Positions 54,698 to 63,293 of a stretch of 64,000 bases of DNA are shown one piece after another. A model generated the notes under the pieces. That model had not been told where the DNA came from and did no database searches. It worked only from the letters and a program-made list of their open reading frames with translations. Position 1 is the stretch's first letter. Each line of letters starts with the position of its first letter. A program made the translations under genes and the position numbers. Source of the DNA: Maritalea mediterranea (GTDB lineage: Bacteria > Pseudomonadota > Alphaproteobacteria > Rhizobiales > Devosiaceae); the NCBI RefSeq assembly GCF_021568695.1, contig NZ_JAKGTI010000001.1:682001-746000 (forward strand), given 5' to 3'.

Positions 54698-55483
54698 ATG
54701 GTGGCGGAGAAGCAGTCCAAAAGCGCGGTGCAATCGCTGGACCGTGCTTTTGCCTTGCTCAATATCATTGCGGCAGCGCCGGATGGTATAGCATTGGGCG
54801 TATTGGCCCAAAAAGCTGGCCTGGCGCCCTCCACCACGCACCGTTTGCTCGGGGCGCTTGAAGGCCAGGGGGTTGTTGAATTCGATGGGCAGGGCGGCGT
54901 GTGGCAGATCGGGCTGGCTGCCTTCCAAATCGGGGCTGGTTTTATCCAGCGGCGCGACTTTATTGCCGCCGCCCGAGCGCCAATGCGTCAGTTGATGCAG
55001 GACGCGGGGGAAACCGTTAACCTTGCCATTCTTCATCAACACAGGGTGGTCTTTGTCGCCCAAATTGAGTGCGAGGAAGTGATGCGCATGGCCGTGAAGA
55101 TCGGCAGCATCGGCCCCTTGCATGCCAGTGCTGTGGGCAAGGCCATGCTGGCCTTTTTGTCGCCAGAGCTGGCAGCTCAGTTGATCAAAAGGTTGAACTT
55201 TCCCAAATTGACCGCAAAAACCTTGCCAGACAACGTAAGCTTTGAAAATGAATTGCAGAAGGTCCGCGATCAGGGGTTCGCCCTTGATGATGAGGAGCAA
55301 TCACGCGGCCTGCGTTGCATTGCTGCCCCTGTCTTTAACGAATATGCTGAGCCCGTCTGCGCCATTTCCATATCCGGTCCAACGGTTAGAGTGACGGCTG
55401 ATCGTACTGGGCAATTGTCCGCTCTTGTGCAAGCCGCGGCAGATCGGGTCACGCAACAATTGGGGGGAAAAAAGCCGAATTGA
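54698..55483 (+). CDS. IclR family transcriptional regulator
   Basis: 261 residues. An N-terminal winged HTH (ALGVLAQKAGLAPSTTHRLL, about 30-49) and a C-terminal effector domain (GPLHASAVGKAMLAFL, SRGLRCIAAPVF) are typical of IclR. The ATG directly follows the TAA of glcB, so the two are co-transcribed and probably co-translated. With the near-consensus IclR box before glcB this predicts autoregulated control of malate synthase. The effector (glyoxylate or pyruvate in E. coli) is inferred by analogy. Confidence 0.9.
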   Translation: MVAEKQSKSAVQSLDRAFALLNIIAAAPDGIALGVLAQKAGLAPSTTHRLLGALEGQGVVEFDGQGGVWQIGLAAFQIGAGFIQRRDFIAAARAPMRQLMQDAGETVNLAILHQHRVVFVAQIECEEVMRMAVKIGSIGPLHASAVGKAMLAFLSPELAAQLIKRLNFPKLTAKTLPDNVSFENELQKVRDQGFALDDEEQSRGLRCIAAPVFNEYAEPVCAISISGPTVRVTADRTGQLSALVQAAADRVTQQLGGKKPN

Positions 55484-55549
55484 GGGGAACTTCACAAAAA
55501 AGTGCGCGTTTATTCATATGAAATTATCCAGAGTGTGGCAAAGATGCTC

Positions 55550-55617
55550 TATAATTAAATGCAAATCTATTATAGTTTGCAGGAAATTCTTCACCGCCAC
55601 CCCGTGGCGGCTTTTTT
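55550..55617 (+). terminator. Strong terminator with possible short transcribed leader before the L,D-transpeptidase gene
   Basis: CCGCCAC (55594-55600) and GTGGCGG (55604-55610) around CCC are followed by CTTTTTT: a strong intrinsic terminator. It ends only 19 bases before the next GTG start. A perfect -10 hexamer, TATAAT (55550-55555), and a TGCAAA/TTTGCA dyad (55560-55581) lie just upstream. It may end glcB-iclR, or attenuate or terminate a very short leader RNA. A good -35 was not found. Confidence 0.7.
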
Positions 55618-55636
55618 GTGGTTAAGAGAGATCAAA

Positions 55637-56329
55637 GTGAAACTATCACGTCGTCAATTTTCTATGCTTTTGTCCGGGGCAGCCATGTCTGCTGTCTTGA
55701 CAGGGTGCGGTGCGAGAAGTGCCAAAGTGGCTGAAGGCCCTAAAGTCAACACGCCAGATCCGGCTGAGTTGCGCTATGCATCCTTCACAGACAGCGGCTA
55801 TACTGTGCCGTCTATTCCTGCCAACCGGCTTGATCGGAAATATTGGCGTCAAGTGGTTGATGATCCATTTGGCGAGGTGCCCGGTACAATTGTCGTCGAT
55901 ACACCAAACCGCTTCCTTTATCTCACCTTGGATAATGGGCAGGCCATGCGGTATGGCATTGGTGTCGGCAAAGCTGGGTTCACCTGGTCAGGTCGGGCAA
56001 AGATTCAGTTCAAGCGCCCTTGGCCGACTTGGACCCCGCCAAAAGAAATGATTGAACGTGAACCGGAATTGGCGAAATGGGCTGATGGCCAGCCGCCGGG
56101 ACTGGACAATCCATTGGGTGCCCGGGCGCTCTATATTTTCCAAAACGGACGCGACACGCTTTATCGCATTCACGGCTCACCTGAATGGTGGACCATCGGT
56201 ACGGCCGCATCTTCTGGCTGCATTCGACTGACCAACCACGATATTGTTGATCTTTATGATCGCGTGCCGAAAGGCGCACCTATTGTGGTCATTCCGGATA
56301 ATCGCATCCAGATTGATACAGTGGCCTAA
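55637..56329 (+). CDS. L,D-transpeptidase lipoprotein (YkuD family)
   Basis: 230 residues from GTG 55637. The N-terminus MKLSRRQFSM leads to a hydrophobic segment and lipobox LTGC (Cys24), so it is probably an outer-membrane-anchored lipoprotein; the RRQF pair also resembles a Tat signal. The YkuD domain has His179 (IHGSPEWW) and the catalytic Cys195 in SSGCIRLTNHD. It would form 3-3 peptidoglycan crosslinks or attach proteins to the wall. An in-frame start at 55559 would run through the terminator and is rejected. Confidence 0.9.
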   Translation: MKLSRRQFSMLLSGAAMSAVLTGCGARSAKVAEGPKVNTPDPAELRYASFTDSGYTVPSIPANRLDRKYWRQVVDDPFGEVPGTIVVDTPNRFLYLTLDNGQAMRYGIGVGKAGFTWSGRAKIQFKRPWPTWTPPKEMIEREPELAKWADGQPPGLDNPLGARALYIFQNGRDTLYRIHGSPEWWTIGTAASSGCIRLTNHDIVDLYDRVPKGAPIVVIPDNRIQIDTVA

Positions 56330-56349
56330 GCGAAAAATAAGCAGTTAAA

Positions 56350-56371
56350 AAGGCGCGGGAGACCGCGCCTT
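56350..56371 (-). terminator. Terminator overlapping the ppk2 stop codon
   Basis: AAGGCGCGG (56350-56358) and CCGCGCCTT (56363-56371) have a four-base loop. On the minus strand it is followed by TTT then AACTGC. The ppk2 stop (56370-56372) lies within the stem; it may also stop the converging transpeptidase gene. Confidence 0.75.
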
Positions 56372-57218
56372 ATTCATCTTTAGGGCAGTGATCTAGAAAC
56401 GTCTTGGCAGATTGCACAATATGCTTGTCGATCTCACCAATCGCTTTCAGGTTGCGACCCGCATAATCGATTTTCGATACCACGCTTTGAATTGCCCCAA
56501 TCCGCGCTCGTCGCTTGTCGTTGGCGCGCACCACGGTCCAGGGGGCAAAGTCAAAATCGCTGCGCGTGAGCATCTCATCACGCGCCGCAGAATATTCCTT
56601 CCATTTACCTAGGGCTCGCAGGTCAACAGGGCTGAGTTTCCAATGCTTGAGCGGGCTGTGGCGCCGATCATGGAAACGCTTCATTTGCATTTCTTGCCCA
56701 ATATTCAACCAGAATTTAAAGAAGTGAATATTCTCCTTCACAATCATATGTTCCACATCCGGCAGCCTTTCATAAAAGCCTTCGGTTTGTTTAGGCGTGC
56801 AAAACCCCATCACTGGTTCCACCACAGCCCGGTTATACCAGGACCGGTCAAATAAAACCTGTTCCCCCGCCGTGGGAAAATGGGCGACATAGCGCTGAAA
56901 ATACCATTGACCTTGTTCGGTTTCGGTCGGCTTTGAAAGCGCAACAACCCGATTGTGCCTTGGATTGAGGTAATGGGTATAGCGCCGAATTGTGCCGCCT
57001 TTACCCGCTGCATCTCTGCCTTCAAACAAAAGGATCACGCGTTCGCCTGTTTCCCGCAAATGGCTTTGCAGCTTGGTCAGCTCGATTTGCAAGGCCTCTA
57101 ATTGGGCCTCATATGTTTTGCGTTTCAGCTTGTCTTTGTAAGGATAGTTGCCAGATTGGAAGGCGCGATCCGCAATCTGCGGTGGCAAACTTGGGTCATC
57201 TAGATCGAAATCGGTCAA
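56370..57218 (-). CDS. ppk2: Polyphosphate kinase 2
   Basis: 282 residues. Walker [11 protein letters not shown] (66-75), the lid segment and Walker [11 protein letters not shown] (120-129) define the PPK2 family. [21 protein letters not shown] and [10 protein letters not shown] follow as in class I enzymes, which mainly phosphorylate GDP or ADP using polyphosphate. It is divergent from phoR and close to the pst operon, placing it in phosphate metabolism. Whether it makes or uses polyphosphate in this cell is not decided by sequence. Confidence 0.92.
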   Translation of the reverse strand: MTDFDLDDPSLPPQIADRAFQSGNYPYKDKLKRKTYEAQLEALQIELTKLQSHLRETGERVILLFEGRDAAGKGGTIRRYTHYLNPRHNRVVALSKPTETEQGQWYFQRYVAHFPTAGEQVLFDRSWYNRAVVEPVMGFCTPKQTEGFYERLPDVEHMIVKENIHFFKFWLNIGQEMQMKRFHDRRHSPLKHWKLSPVDLRALGKWKEYSAARDEMLTRSDFDFAPWTVVRANDKRRARIGAIQSVVSKIDYAGRNLKAIGEIDKHIVQSAKTFLDHCPKDE

Positions 57219-57431
57219 TTTGCGCTTTTTCCCTTTTCCGTTTATGGGAAGGCTGAAGAGTGAAGTGCCAAAACTTTAAGATGCATGCACGCTGTCGTAA
57301 AGCATTGATGCGACAGAAAAAGTCAGCGAGCGACATTTGCTGCGGATAAAAGCCGCGCGATCTTGTCGTTGAACAGTCATATTACCAAATTAATCAGGTC
57401 GGATTATCACACCATATTTCAAGGAAACCGC
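57219..57431. other. Divergent promoter region between ppk2 and phoR
   Basis: About 210 bases. A possible degenerate Pho box starts at 57292 (CTGTCGTAAAG then CATTGAT at 57303-57309): the first half matches the consensus at six of seven positions, the second at four of seven. The same stretch also forms a CTGTC...GACAG inverted repeat. No other element is clear. Confidence 0.35.
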
Positions 57432-58727
57432 ATGAGCGTGCCAGACCCGCAGAACCCGAACCGCACTCTAACCATTCGCTGGCGCGATCGGTTTTATGCC
57501 GCGCGCTGGGTGTTGTTGGCGTGCTCATTGGTGTTTCTGGTGTTATATGCAGGCGGCTTGCTCAGCTTTGTGCAAGCGCTCTTCTCCTTTGGCATCATCT
57601 TTTTGTCGGCCATCGCGGTGCCGCGCCGGGCACGTCTGGTGCCGGCAGTGTCGCAAATGGACCAGCAACCTTCTCTCTGGCCTGACACGTCCACCAAGCG
57701 GTTCGCCGAGGCATTGCCCGATCCGTGCCTGATCGTCGACCGCCGCGTCATTCTGCGTTATCGCAACCATGCCGCTGCCGACGAATTTCCCTCCACAGCC
57801 ATTGGCGATCCGCTGTCTTTTTCACTGCGCAATCCATTGTTGCTCAACACCATAGAAAACGCCATTGCCACAAATGATCGGGCCACAGGCGAGTTTCGTG
57901 AAACGGTGCCGGCGGCGAGCTGGTATCAGGTCAGTGCGGTGCCGTTGGAAGTTCAAAAACCCGGCGTGGCGCCGACCGAGCGGACAAATCTATTTGTCGT
58001 CACCATTGTAAATCAGACCGAACAGCGTTCGCTCGATCAAATGCGGGCAGACTTTGTTGCGAATGCCAGCCACGAATTGCGTACACCGCTCACATCACTG
58101 ATGGGGTTTTTGGACACGCTGATGGGCCCGGCCGCCAATGACGAAAAAGCGCGCGACCATTTTTTGGGTATCATGCGTGGCCAAGCCGAGCGCATGTCGC
58201 GCTTGATTGATGATTTGTTGTCGCTGTCGCGCATCGAGCTGCGGCAACATAAACGCCCCACCACGAAAGTGGACTTGGGCAATGTGGTCAAAGAATCGGT
58301 GGAGATGCTGCAGCCGCAATTGACTGAAAGCAAAGCCCGTCTCGATTTTCACAACGAACTGGACGGCATCTCTGTCACGGGTGACCGTAACGAGCTGAGC
58401 CAGGTGATCACCAACCTTATTGAGAACGCCATTAAATATGGCGACGAAGGGGGAAAAATCGATGTGCGACTGGAAAAGGCCCTCAACCGGGTGGATTACG
58501 ACATCAAATTGACCGTCAAAGATAACGGCCCCGGCATCCCGGCAGAGCATGTGCCGCGACTCACAGAGCGATTCTATCGCGTGGATGTGGAATCATCCCG
58601 GCGCAAAAAGGGCACCGGGCTGGGCCTTGCCATTGTAAAACACATTGTGGGCCGGCATCGCGGCGATCTCCAGATTGCCTCAGTGGTGGGCGAAGGGACC
58701 GAAATAAGCGTCTATTTGCCGTTATAA
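57432..58727 (+). CDS. phoR: Phosphate regulon sensor histidine kinase
   Basis: 431 residues from ATG 57432, with AAGGA six bases upstream; an in-frame start at 57363 has no ribosome site. Two membrane segments (about 25-65) form a short hairpin without a large periplasmic sensor, then a PAS-like region (about 95-190), the HisKA domain with phosphorylated His214 in NASHELRTPLTS, and the ATPase domain (NLIENAIKYGD, DNGPGIP, GTGLGLAIVKH). PhoR senses the Pst state and phosphorylates PhoB. The Pho box and pstSCAB follow directly. Confidence 0.9.
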   Translation: MSVPDPQNPNRTLTIRWRDRFYAARWVLLACSLVFLVLYAGGLLSFVQALFSFGIIFLSAIAVPRRARLVPAVSQMDQQPSLWPDTSTKRFAEALPDPCLIVDRRVILRYRNHAAADEFPSTAIGDPLSFSLRNPLLLNTIENAIATNDRATGEFRETVPAASWYQVSAVPLEVQKPGVAPTERTNLFVVTIVNQTEQRSLDQMRADFVANASHELRTPLTSLMGFLDTLMGPAANDEKARDHFLGIMRGQAERMSRLIDDLLSLSRIELRQHKRPTTKVDLGNVVKESVEMLQPQLTESKARLDFHNELDGISVTGDRNELSQVITNLIENAIKYGDEGGKIDVRLEKALNRVDYDIKLTVKDNGPGIPAEHVPRLTERFYRVDVESSRRKKGTGLGLAIVKHIVGRHRGDLQIASVVGEGTEISVYLPL

Positions 58728-58795
58728 ACGATGTCATTCTGAGTCATATCGAGTCGTGGTGTGTCCAAATAAGATATATATATCAGCGAGTTAAA

Positions 58796-58813
58796 CTGTC
58801 ATCTAATTGTCAT
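58796..58813 (+). promoter_or_regulatory. Pho box upstream of pstS
   Basis: CTGTCAT (58796-58802), four bases, then TTGTCAT (58807-58813): direct repeats with 11-base periodicity as in the PhoB consensus. The second half differs at one base. It lies about 130 bases before the pstS start. Confidence 0.85.
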
Positions 58814-58943
58814 TGAAAAGACATAAAACCATCAGCACAGATCAATAGGGTGCCCGCAGATCGGGAGGAAACGGCCAGCAACAAAATCTGGTTGCCCGAC
58901 GTGAAAAATGGATTTGAGTGCAAGCTCTAAAGAGGATGACATT

Positions 58944-59945
58944 ATGAAATTCGCCCAATATGCAAGCGTTGCTGCTTTGGTGGTTGCAGGTACAGTTGCC
59001 GCAACCGGTGCACAAGCACGTGACCAGATCTCTATCGTTGGTTCATCAACAGTATTTCCATTCGCAACAGCGGTTGCTGAGCGTTTCGGTCAAACAACTG
59101 ACTTCCCGACACCGATTGTTGAATCAACTGGTTCTGGCGGTGGCTTGAAGCTGTTCTGCGAAGGTGTTGGCGAAGGCACACCAGACATCACCAACGCATC
59201 CCGTCGCATTAAAAACTCAGAAATCGACAACTGCTTGGCCAACGGTGCCACACCAGTTGAGGTTAAAGTTGGTTTCGACGGTATCGTGTTGGCTGGCGCA
59301 AAGTCTGGTGCTGACCTTTCCGTAACCCGCGATCAAATCTTTGCAGCTTTGGCGAAAAATGTAGTGATCGATGGCCAGATCGTGCCAAATCCTTACAAAA
59401 ACTGGTCAGACATTGATCCGTCATTGCCAGCTTCAAAAATCGAAGTTCTCGGCCCACCTCCAACCTCAGGCACACGTGATGCCTTTGTTGAATTGGTGAT
59501 GGAAGAATCATGTCAGGAAGGCATCGAAGAAGATGCATGTGGCGAAATCCGTGAAGACGGCGCATTCATCGACGCTGGCGAAAACGACAATCTGATCGTG
59601 CAAAAGCTTGAAGCCAACCCAGCCGCTGTTGGCATTTTCGGCTTCTCGTTCCTCGACCAGAACGCTGACAAAATCAAAGGCGCAACTGTTGATGGCGTTG
59701 AGCCAACATTTGATGCCATTGCAGATGGCGACTATCCTGTGTCTCGCTCACTCTTTTTCTATGTGAAAAAAGAACATGTTGGCGTGATCCCAGGTATTCA
59801 GGAATATGTAGCTGAATTTACATCAGAAGCAGCTTGGGGTGATGAAGGCTATCTGACCGAAAAAGGTCTGATCCCATTGCCTGCTGAAGCGCGCGAAAAG
59901 TTCAAATCAGACGCCGAAAACTTGGTGGCTGTTGAAAAGAAGTAA
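58944..59945 (+). CDS. pstS: Phosphate ABC transporter substrate-binding protein
   Basis: 333 residues from ATG 58944 after GAGGATG; an in-frame start 36 bases upstream is less likely. The signal peptide is cleaved near AQA (residue 25). The phosphate-binding segments IVGSSTVFPFA, STGSGGGLKLFC, and GPPTSGTRDAFVELVM are of the alphaproteobacterial PstS type. It binds periplasmic phosphate for PstCAB. A hairpin after it probably reduces downstream expression. Confidence 0.94.
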   Translation: MKFAQYASVAALVVAGTVAATGAQARDQISIVGSSTVFPFATAVAERFGQTTDFPTPIVESTGSGGGLKLFCEGVGEGTPDITNASRRIKNSEIDNCLANGATPVEVKVGFDGIVLAGAKSGADLSVTRDQIFAALAKNVVIDGQIVPNPYKNWSDIDPSLPASKIEVLGPPPTSGTRDAFVELVMEESCQEGIEEDACGEIREDGAFIDAGENDNLIVQKLEANPAAVGIFGFSFLDQNADKIKGATVDGVEPTFDAIADGDYPVSRSLFFYVKKEHVGVIPGIQEYVAEFTSEAAWGDEGYLTEKGLIPLPAEAREKFKSDAENLVAVEKK

Positions 59946-59963
59946 CTCTTTTCACTGAATTGC

Positions 59964-59990
59964 GCCGTCCCGGGGTTTAACCGGGGCGGC
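59964..59990 (+). promoter_or_regulatory. Intercistronic attenuator-like hairpin between pstS and pstC
   Basis: GCCGTCCCGG (59964-59973) pairs with CCGGGGCGGC (59981-59990), with one T-G wobble and a seven-base loop, followed by CTTTATGCTCTT. It is probably a partial terminator giving excess PstS. Confidence 0.72.
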
Positions 59991-60036
59991 CTTTATGCTC
60001 TTAAAGGGCATCAATGTTTAAGAACGGGGTGGCAAG

Positions 60037-61428
60037 GTGCAAGGCTGGTTCTTCGTAATCATATTGGTTTTAACCGCATGCGCGCTTTTCTATATCGGCC
60101 GCTCTCGCGCTGTCGCCACGGTTGGTGGTGACCCAACAGTTCTTCACTCCAAGCCGGGCTTTCATGGCGCCTTTGTCATGATTTGTGGCATGGTGCCCGC
60201 CGTTCTGTTGTTTTTCACCTGGCTCTTGTTCTCGCGCTATCTCACCAGTGCTTATGTGACCGCCCAACTCGGGGCGGACTTTGCCAATCTGGCCACCATC
60301 GAGCAAAATGCGCTTATCCGCAATATGCGTTCCTTTGCTGACCGCACCGATCTCAGCGCGTTAAGCCAGCTGGAAGCGGAGGCTGTCGAGCATTATCGCG
60401 CCTTTGTTGGCCGCGCTGCGCTCATTTTACAAATCGTGATTGGCGTGCTTGTTGTGGCCGGTGGCTGGTTTGCCATGCGCGCGATTCATCAGGAACTGCG
60501 CGCGCGCCAATTCGTCGAAAAGACAGTGATGTCGGTTCTGATCGCGGCCTCCGGCGTGGCGATTCTCACCACTTTGGGGATCGTGCTATCGCTGATTTTC
60601 GAAAGCGTCAATTTCTTCCAAAAAGTGAACTTTCTGGATTTCTTGTTTGGCACCCACTGGAGCCCGCAAAGCGCTTTTGAAGGTGTGGGCGAAGAGGCGA
60701 CAGACCGCAACTCAGAGGTTTTTGGCGCCATTCCCGTTTTTGCCGGCACCCTGTTGATCACCGCGATTGCTATTCTTGTTGCAGCACCAATCGGTCTGAT
60801 GTCAGCGATTTACCTGTCTGACTATGCTTCACCGAAAGTGCGCGCCACGGCCAAGCCAATTATGGAAATCCTGGCCGGTATCCCAACGGTGGTTTATGGC
60901 TTTTTTGCCGCGCTCACCGTTGCGCCCTTCTTCCGCAACACGGGGGAGGCGATTGGCATCTCCGTTTCATCGGAAAGTGCATTGGCCGCCGGGCTGGTGA
61001 TGGGCATCATGATCATCCCGTTTGTCTCTTCCTTGTCAGACGACGTGATCAACTCGGTGCCCCAAAGCCTGCGCGATGGCTCCGCCGGTTTGGGCGCCAC
61101 CAAGTCCGAAACAATCCGCCGCGTTATTCTGCCAGCGGCCTTGCCGGGCATTGTGTCGGCGTTAATGCTCGCCATTTCCCGTGCCATTGGCGAAACCATG
61201 ATTGTGGTGATGGCCGCCGGGCTTTCTGCAAATATGACAGTGAACCCGCTTGAGGCGGTCACCACCGTAACTGTACAAATTGTAACCCTGCTGGTGGGTG
61301 ACCAGGAGTTTGATAGTGCAAAAACACTCGCGGCCTTTGCCTTGGGCCTGGTGCTGTTTTGCGTTACCTTGCTGCTGAACGTCATTGCGCTTCGGGTGAT
61401 CAAAAAATATCGAGAGCAATATGACTGA
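60037..61428 (+). CDS. pstC: Phosphate ABC transporter permease PstC
   Basis: 463 residues from GTG 60037, longer than E. coli PstC (319), with extra N-terminal membrane segments (about 3-20, 42-70, 128-152) as in other alphaproteobacteria. The permease core starts near residue 230, with LPGIVSALMLAISRAIGETM in the coupling-loop region. It pairs with PstA, whose start overlaps by eight bases. Confidence 0.9.
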   Translation: MQGWFFVIILVLTACALFYIGRSRAVATVGGDPTVLHSKPGFHGAFVMICGMVPAVLLFFTWLLFSRYLTSAYVTAQLGADFANLATIEQNALIRNMRSFADRTDLSALSQLEAEAVEHYRAFVGRAALILQIVIGVLVVAGGWFAMRAIHQELRARQFVEKTVMSVLIAASGVAILTTLGIVLSLIFESVNFFQKVNFLDFLFGTHWSPQSAFEGVGEEATDRNSEVFGAIPVFAGTLLITAIAILVAAPIGLMSAIYLSDYASPKVRATAKPIMEILAGIPTVVYGFFAALTVAPFFRNTGEAIGISVSSESALAAGLVMGIMIIPFVSSLSDDVINSVPQSLRDGSAGLGATKSETIRRVILPAALPGIVSALMLAISRAIGETMIVVMAAGLSANMTVNPLEAVTTVTVQIVTLLVGDQEFDSAKTLAAFALGLVLFCVTLLLNVIALRVIKKYREQYD

Positions 61429-63256
61429 TTTAACAGGTGGCAATGTGGAACAGGCCTCGATCCATACCAGCGAAGGCGCACGCCAGCGATTGGCCAAGCG
61501 TTACCGCGGCGAGTCCGTTTTTAAATGGCTCGGGCGTTCGGCAATCGGCGTGTCCGTCGCCTTCCTGCTCTTGTTGCTCTCCACCGTGGTGTTTCAAGGC
61601 ATTCCGGCCTTTACCTTTAATTTCGTCAGCTTGCCGTTTGAGCTGACCGAAGAAAAACTGGGTCTGGACAATTCTGAGACGAGCTTGCGCCGCGCCAATT
61701 TTGACGCTGTGGTGCGTGATGGCATTCGTGACCAGTTTCCCACCGTAACTGGGCGGAGCGAAAAACGCGCCTTGAGCGGCATTCTCTCTTCAGGTGCTTC
61801 GGTCTATTTGCGCCAACAGGTGCTGGATAATCCGGCGTTAGTCGGCAGCGACGACACCCGCTTGGAAGTGCCAATTTCTGACTTTGCAGATCTTTATCTC
61901 AAAGGGCAGATCACCAGTGATTATCGCATCCAAGGTCAAGGCGCTTTAAGAGTGGATCGCACTGACAATGGCCTGCGCTTGATTGCAGATGAGCCGGTTT
62001 TTGCCGATGCATTGGCGCGCGCTAAAGAAGCCCTGCGCGATCAGGCCGCAAGCCTGCGCGCCCAGCAATCCGGTCTGCAGCTTTCACTCAACAAAACACG
62101 TGGTGACATTAAAGCGCTGCAAGAGCGAATTCCGGCAGAAACAAATGCCAACGTGAAAAACCGCTTGGAAGCCGAGTTGGAGCGCTATCAATCTGACATC
62201 ACGGTGTTGGAAGCCCGTATCAAGCAGATCGAAGAGCAGACCAAAAAAATCGACAGCCGGGTAGCCAATCCCGGTTTGGGCGAAGATCTGACGGGCGAAA
62301 TGATGTCTGTGCTCGTCTATATCGATGACGCCGTGCTGAAGGCCCAAAAGGTGACCAACACCACCGCCAATGTCGAAGAATTTATGCCGATCGATGCCGA
62401 TGTCACCAATGTGGCGGCAGACCAATGGTATATTCGCGTGTTGGAAGTGCCCGAATCCAACCGCAAATTCACAGACCAGGAAATTGTGTGGACCGATGAG
62501 TTGGTGGAACGTGGCTATGTTCGCTCTGGTCTCAACACCATCTTCTTTACCCGCGGGGCCAGCCGTGAGCCGGAAATGGCCGGCGTACTTGGCGCCGCTG
62601 TGGGCTCTGCGCTTACCTTGATCGTCACCCTGCTGCTGTCCTTCCCCTTGGGCGTGGCTGCGGCGATCTATCTGGAAGAGTTCGCCCCGAAAAACCGTTG
62701 GACCACGTTGATCGAAGTGAACATCAACAATCTGGCTGCCGTGCCTTCAATTGTGTTTGGTTTGCTCGGCTTGGCCGTGTTCCTCAACTATTTCGAACTT
62801 GACCGTTCTGCCCCTTATGTCGGCGGTATGGTGCTGGCTTTGATGACACTGCCCACCATCATCATTGCTTCACGCGCCGCTCTGCGGGCAGTGCCGCCTT
62901 CCATTCGCGAAGCCGCCTTGGGCATTGGCGCTTCCCGTTTGCAAACCGTGGTCCACCATGTGTTGCCTTTGGCCATGCCGGGCATATTGACCGGCACCAT
63001 CATTGGCATGGCGCAGGCTTTGGGCGAAACCGCACCGCTCTTGATGATCGGCATGGTGGCCTTTGTGGTGGATATCCCCATGGGCTTTTCCGATCCGGCC
63101 ACCGTTTTGCCGGTGCAAATCTTCATGTGGGCAGATTTCCCAGAACCGGCATTCCAACAGCGCACATCTGCGGCCATTATGGTTTTGCTTGGGTTTTTGA
63201 TTACAATGAACGCGCTGGCCGTTGTCCTGCGCAAACGTTTCGAACGCCGTTGGTAA
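61421..63256 (+). CDS. pstA: Phosphate ABC transporter permease PstA with long periplasmic coiled-coil insert
   Basis: 611 residues, about twice E. coli PstA (296) and well above the roughly 430 usual in alphaproteobacteria with the DUF3333 N-terminal region. One membrane segment (about 40-65) is followed by a large predicted periplasmic part (about 65-385), which includes a heptad-rich, Glu/Arg/Leu-rich coiled coil at about 196-281. A permease core of about five segments follows, with coupling-loop ALGIGASRLQTVVHHVLPL. It forms the phosphate channel with PstC. The insert is in frame and shows no sign of error. Confidence 0.9.
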   Translation: MTDLTGGNVEQASIHTSEGARQRLAKRYRGESVFKWLGRSAIGVSVAFLLLLLSTVVFQGIPAFTFNFVSLPFELTEEKLGLDNSETSLRRANFDAVVRDGIRDQFPTVTGRSEKRALSGILSSGASVYLRQQVLDNPALVGSDDTRLEVPISDFADLYLKGQITSDYRIQGQGALRVDRTDNGLRLIADEPVFADALARAKEALRDQAASLRAQQSGLQLSLNKTRGDIKALQERIPAETNANVKNRLEAELERYQSDITVLEARIKQIEEQTKKIDSRVANPGLGEDLTGEMMSVLVYIDDAVLKAQKVTNTTANVEEFMPIDADVTNVAADQWYIRVLEVPESNRKFTDQEIVWTDELVERGYVRSGLNTIFFTRGASREPEMAGVLGAAVGSALTLIVTLLLSFPLGVAAAIYLEEFAPKNRWTTLIEVNINNLAAVPSIVFGLLGLAVFLNYFELDRSAPYVGGMVLALMTLPTIIIASRAALRAVPPSIREAALGIGASRLQTVVHHVLPLAMPGILTGTIIGMAQALGETAPLLMIGMVAFVVDIPMGFSDPATVLPVQIFMWADFPEPAFQQRTSAAIMVLLGFLITMNALAVVLRKRFERRW

Positions 63257-63293
63257 GCCGATCTTTAGGTTGCCATACATATTGAGGTAGAGA

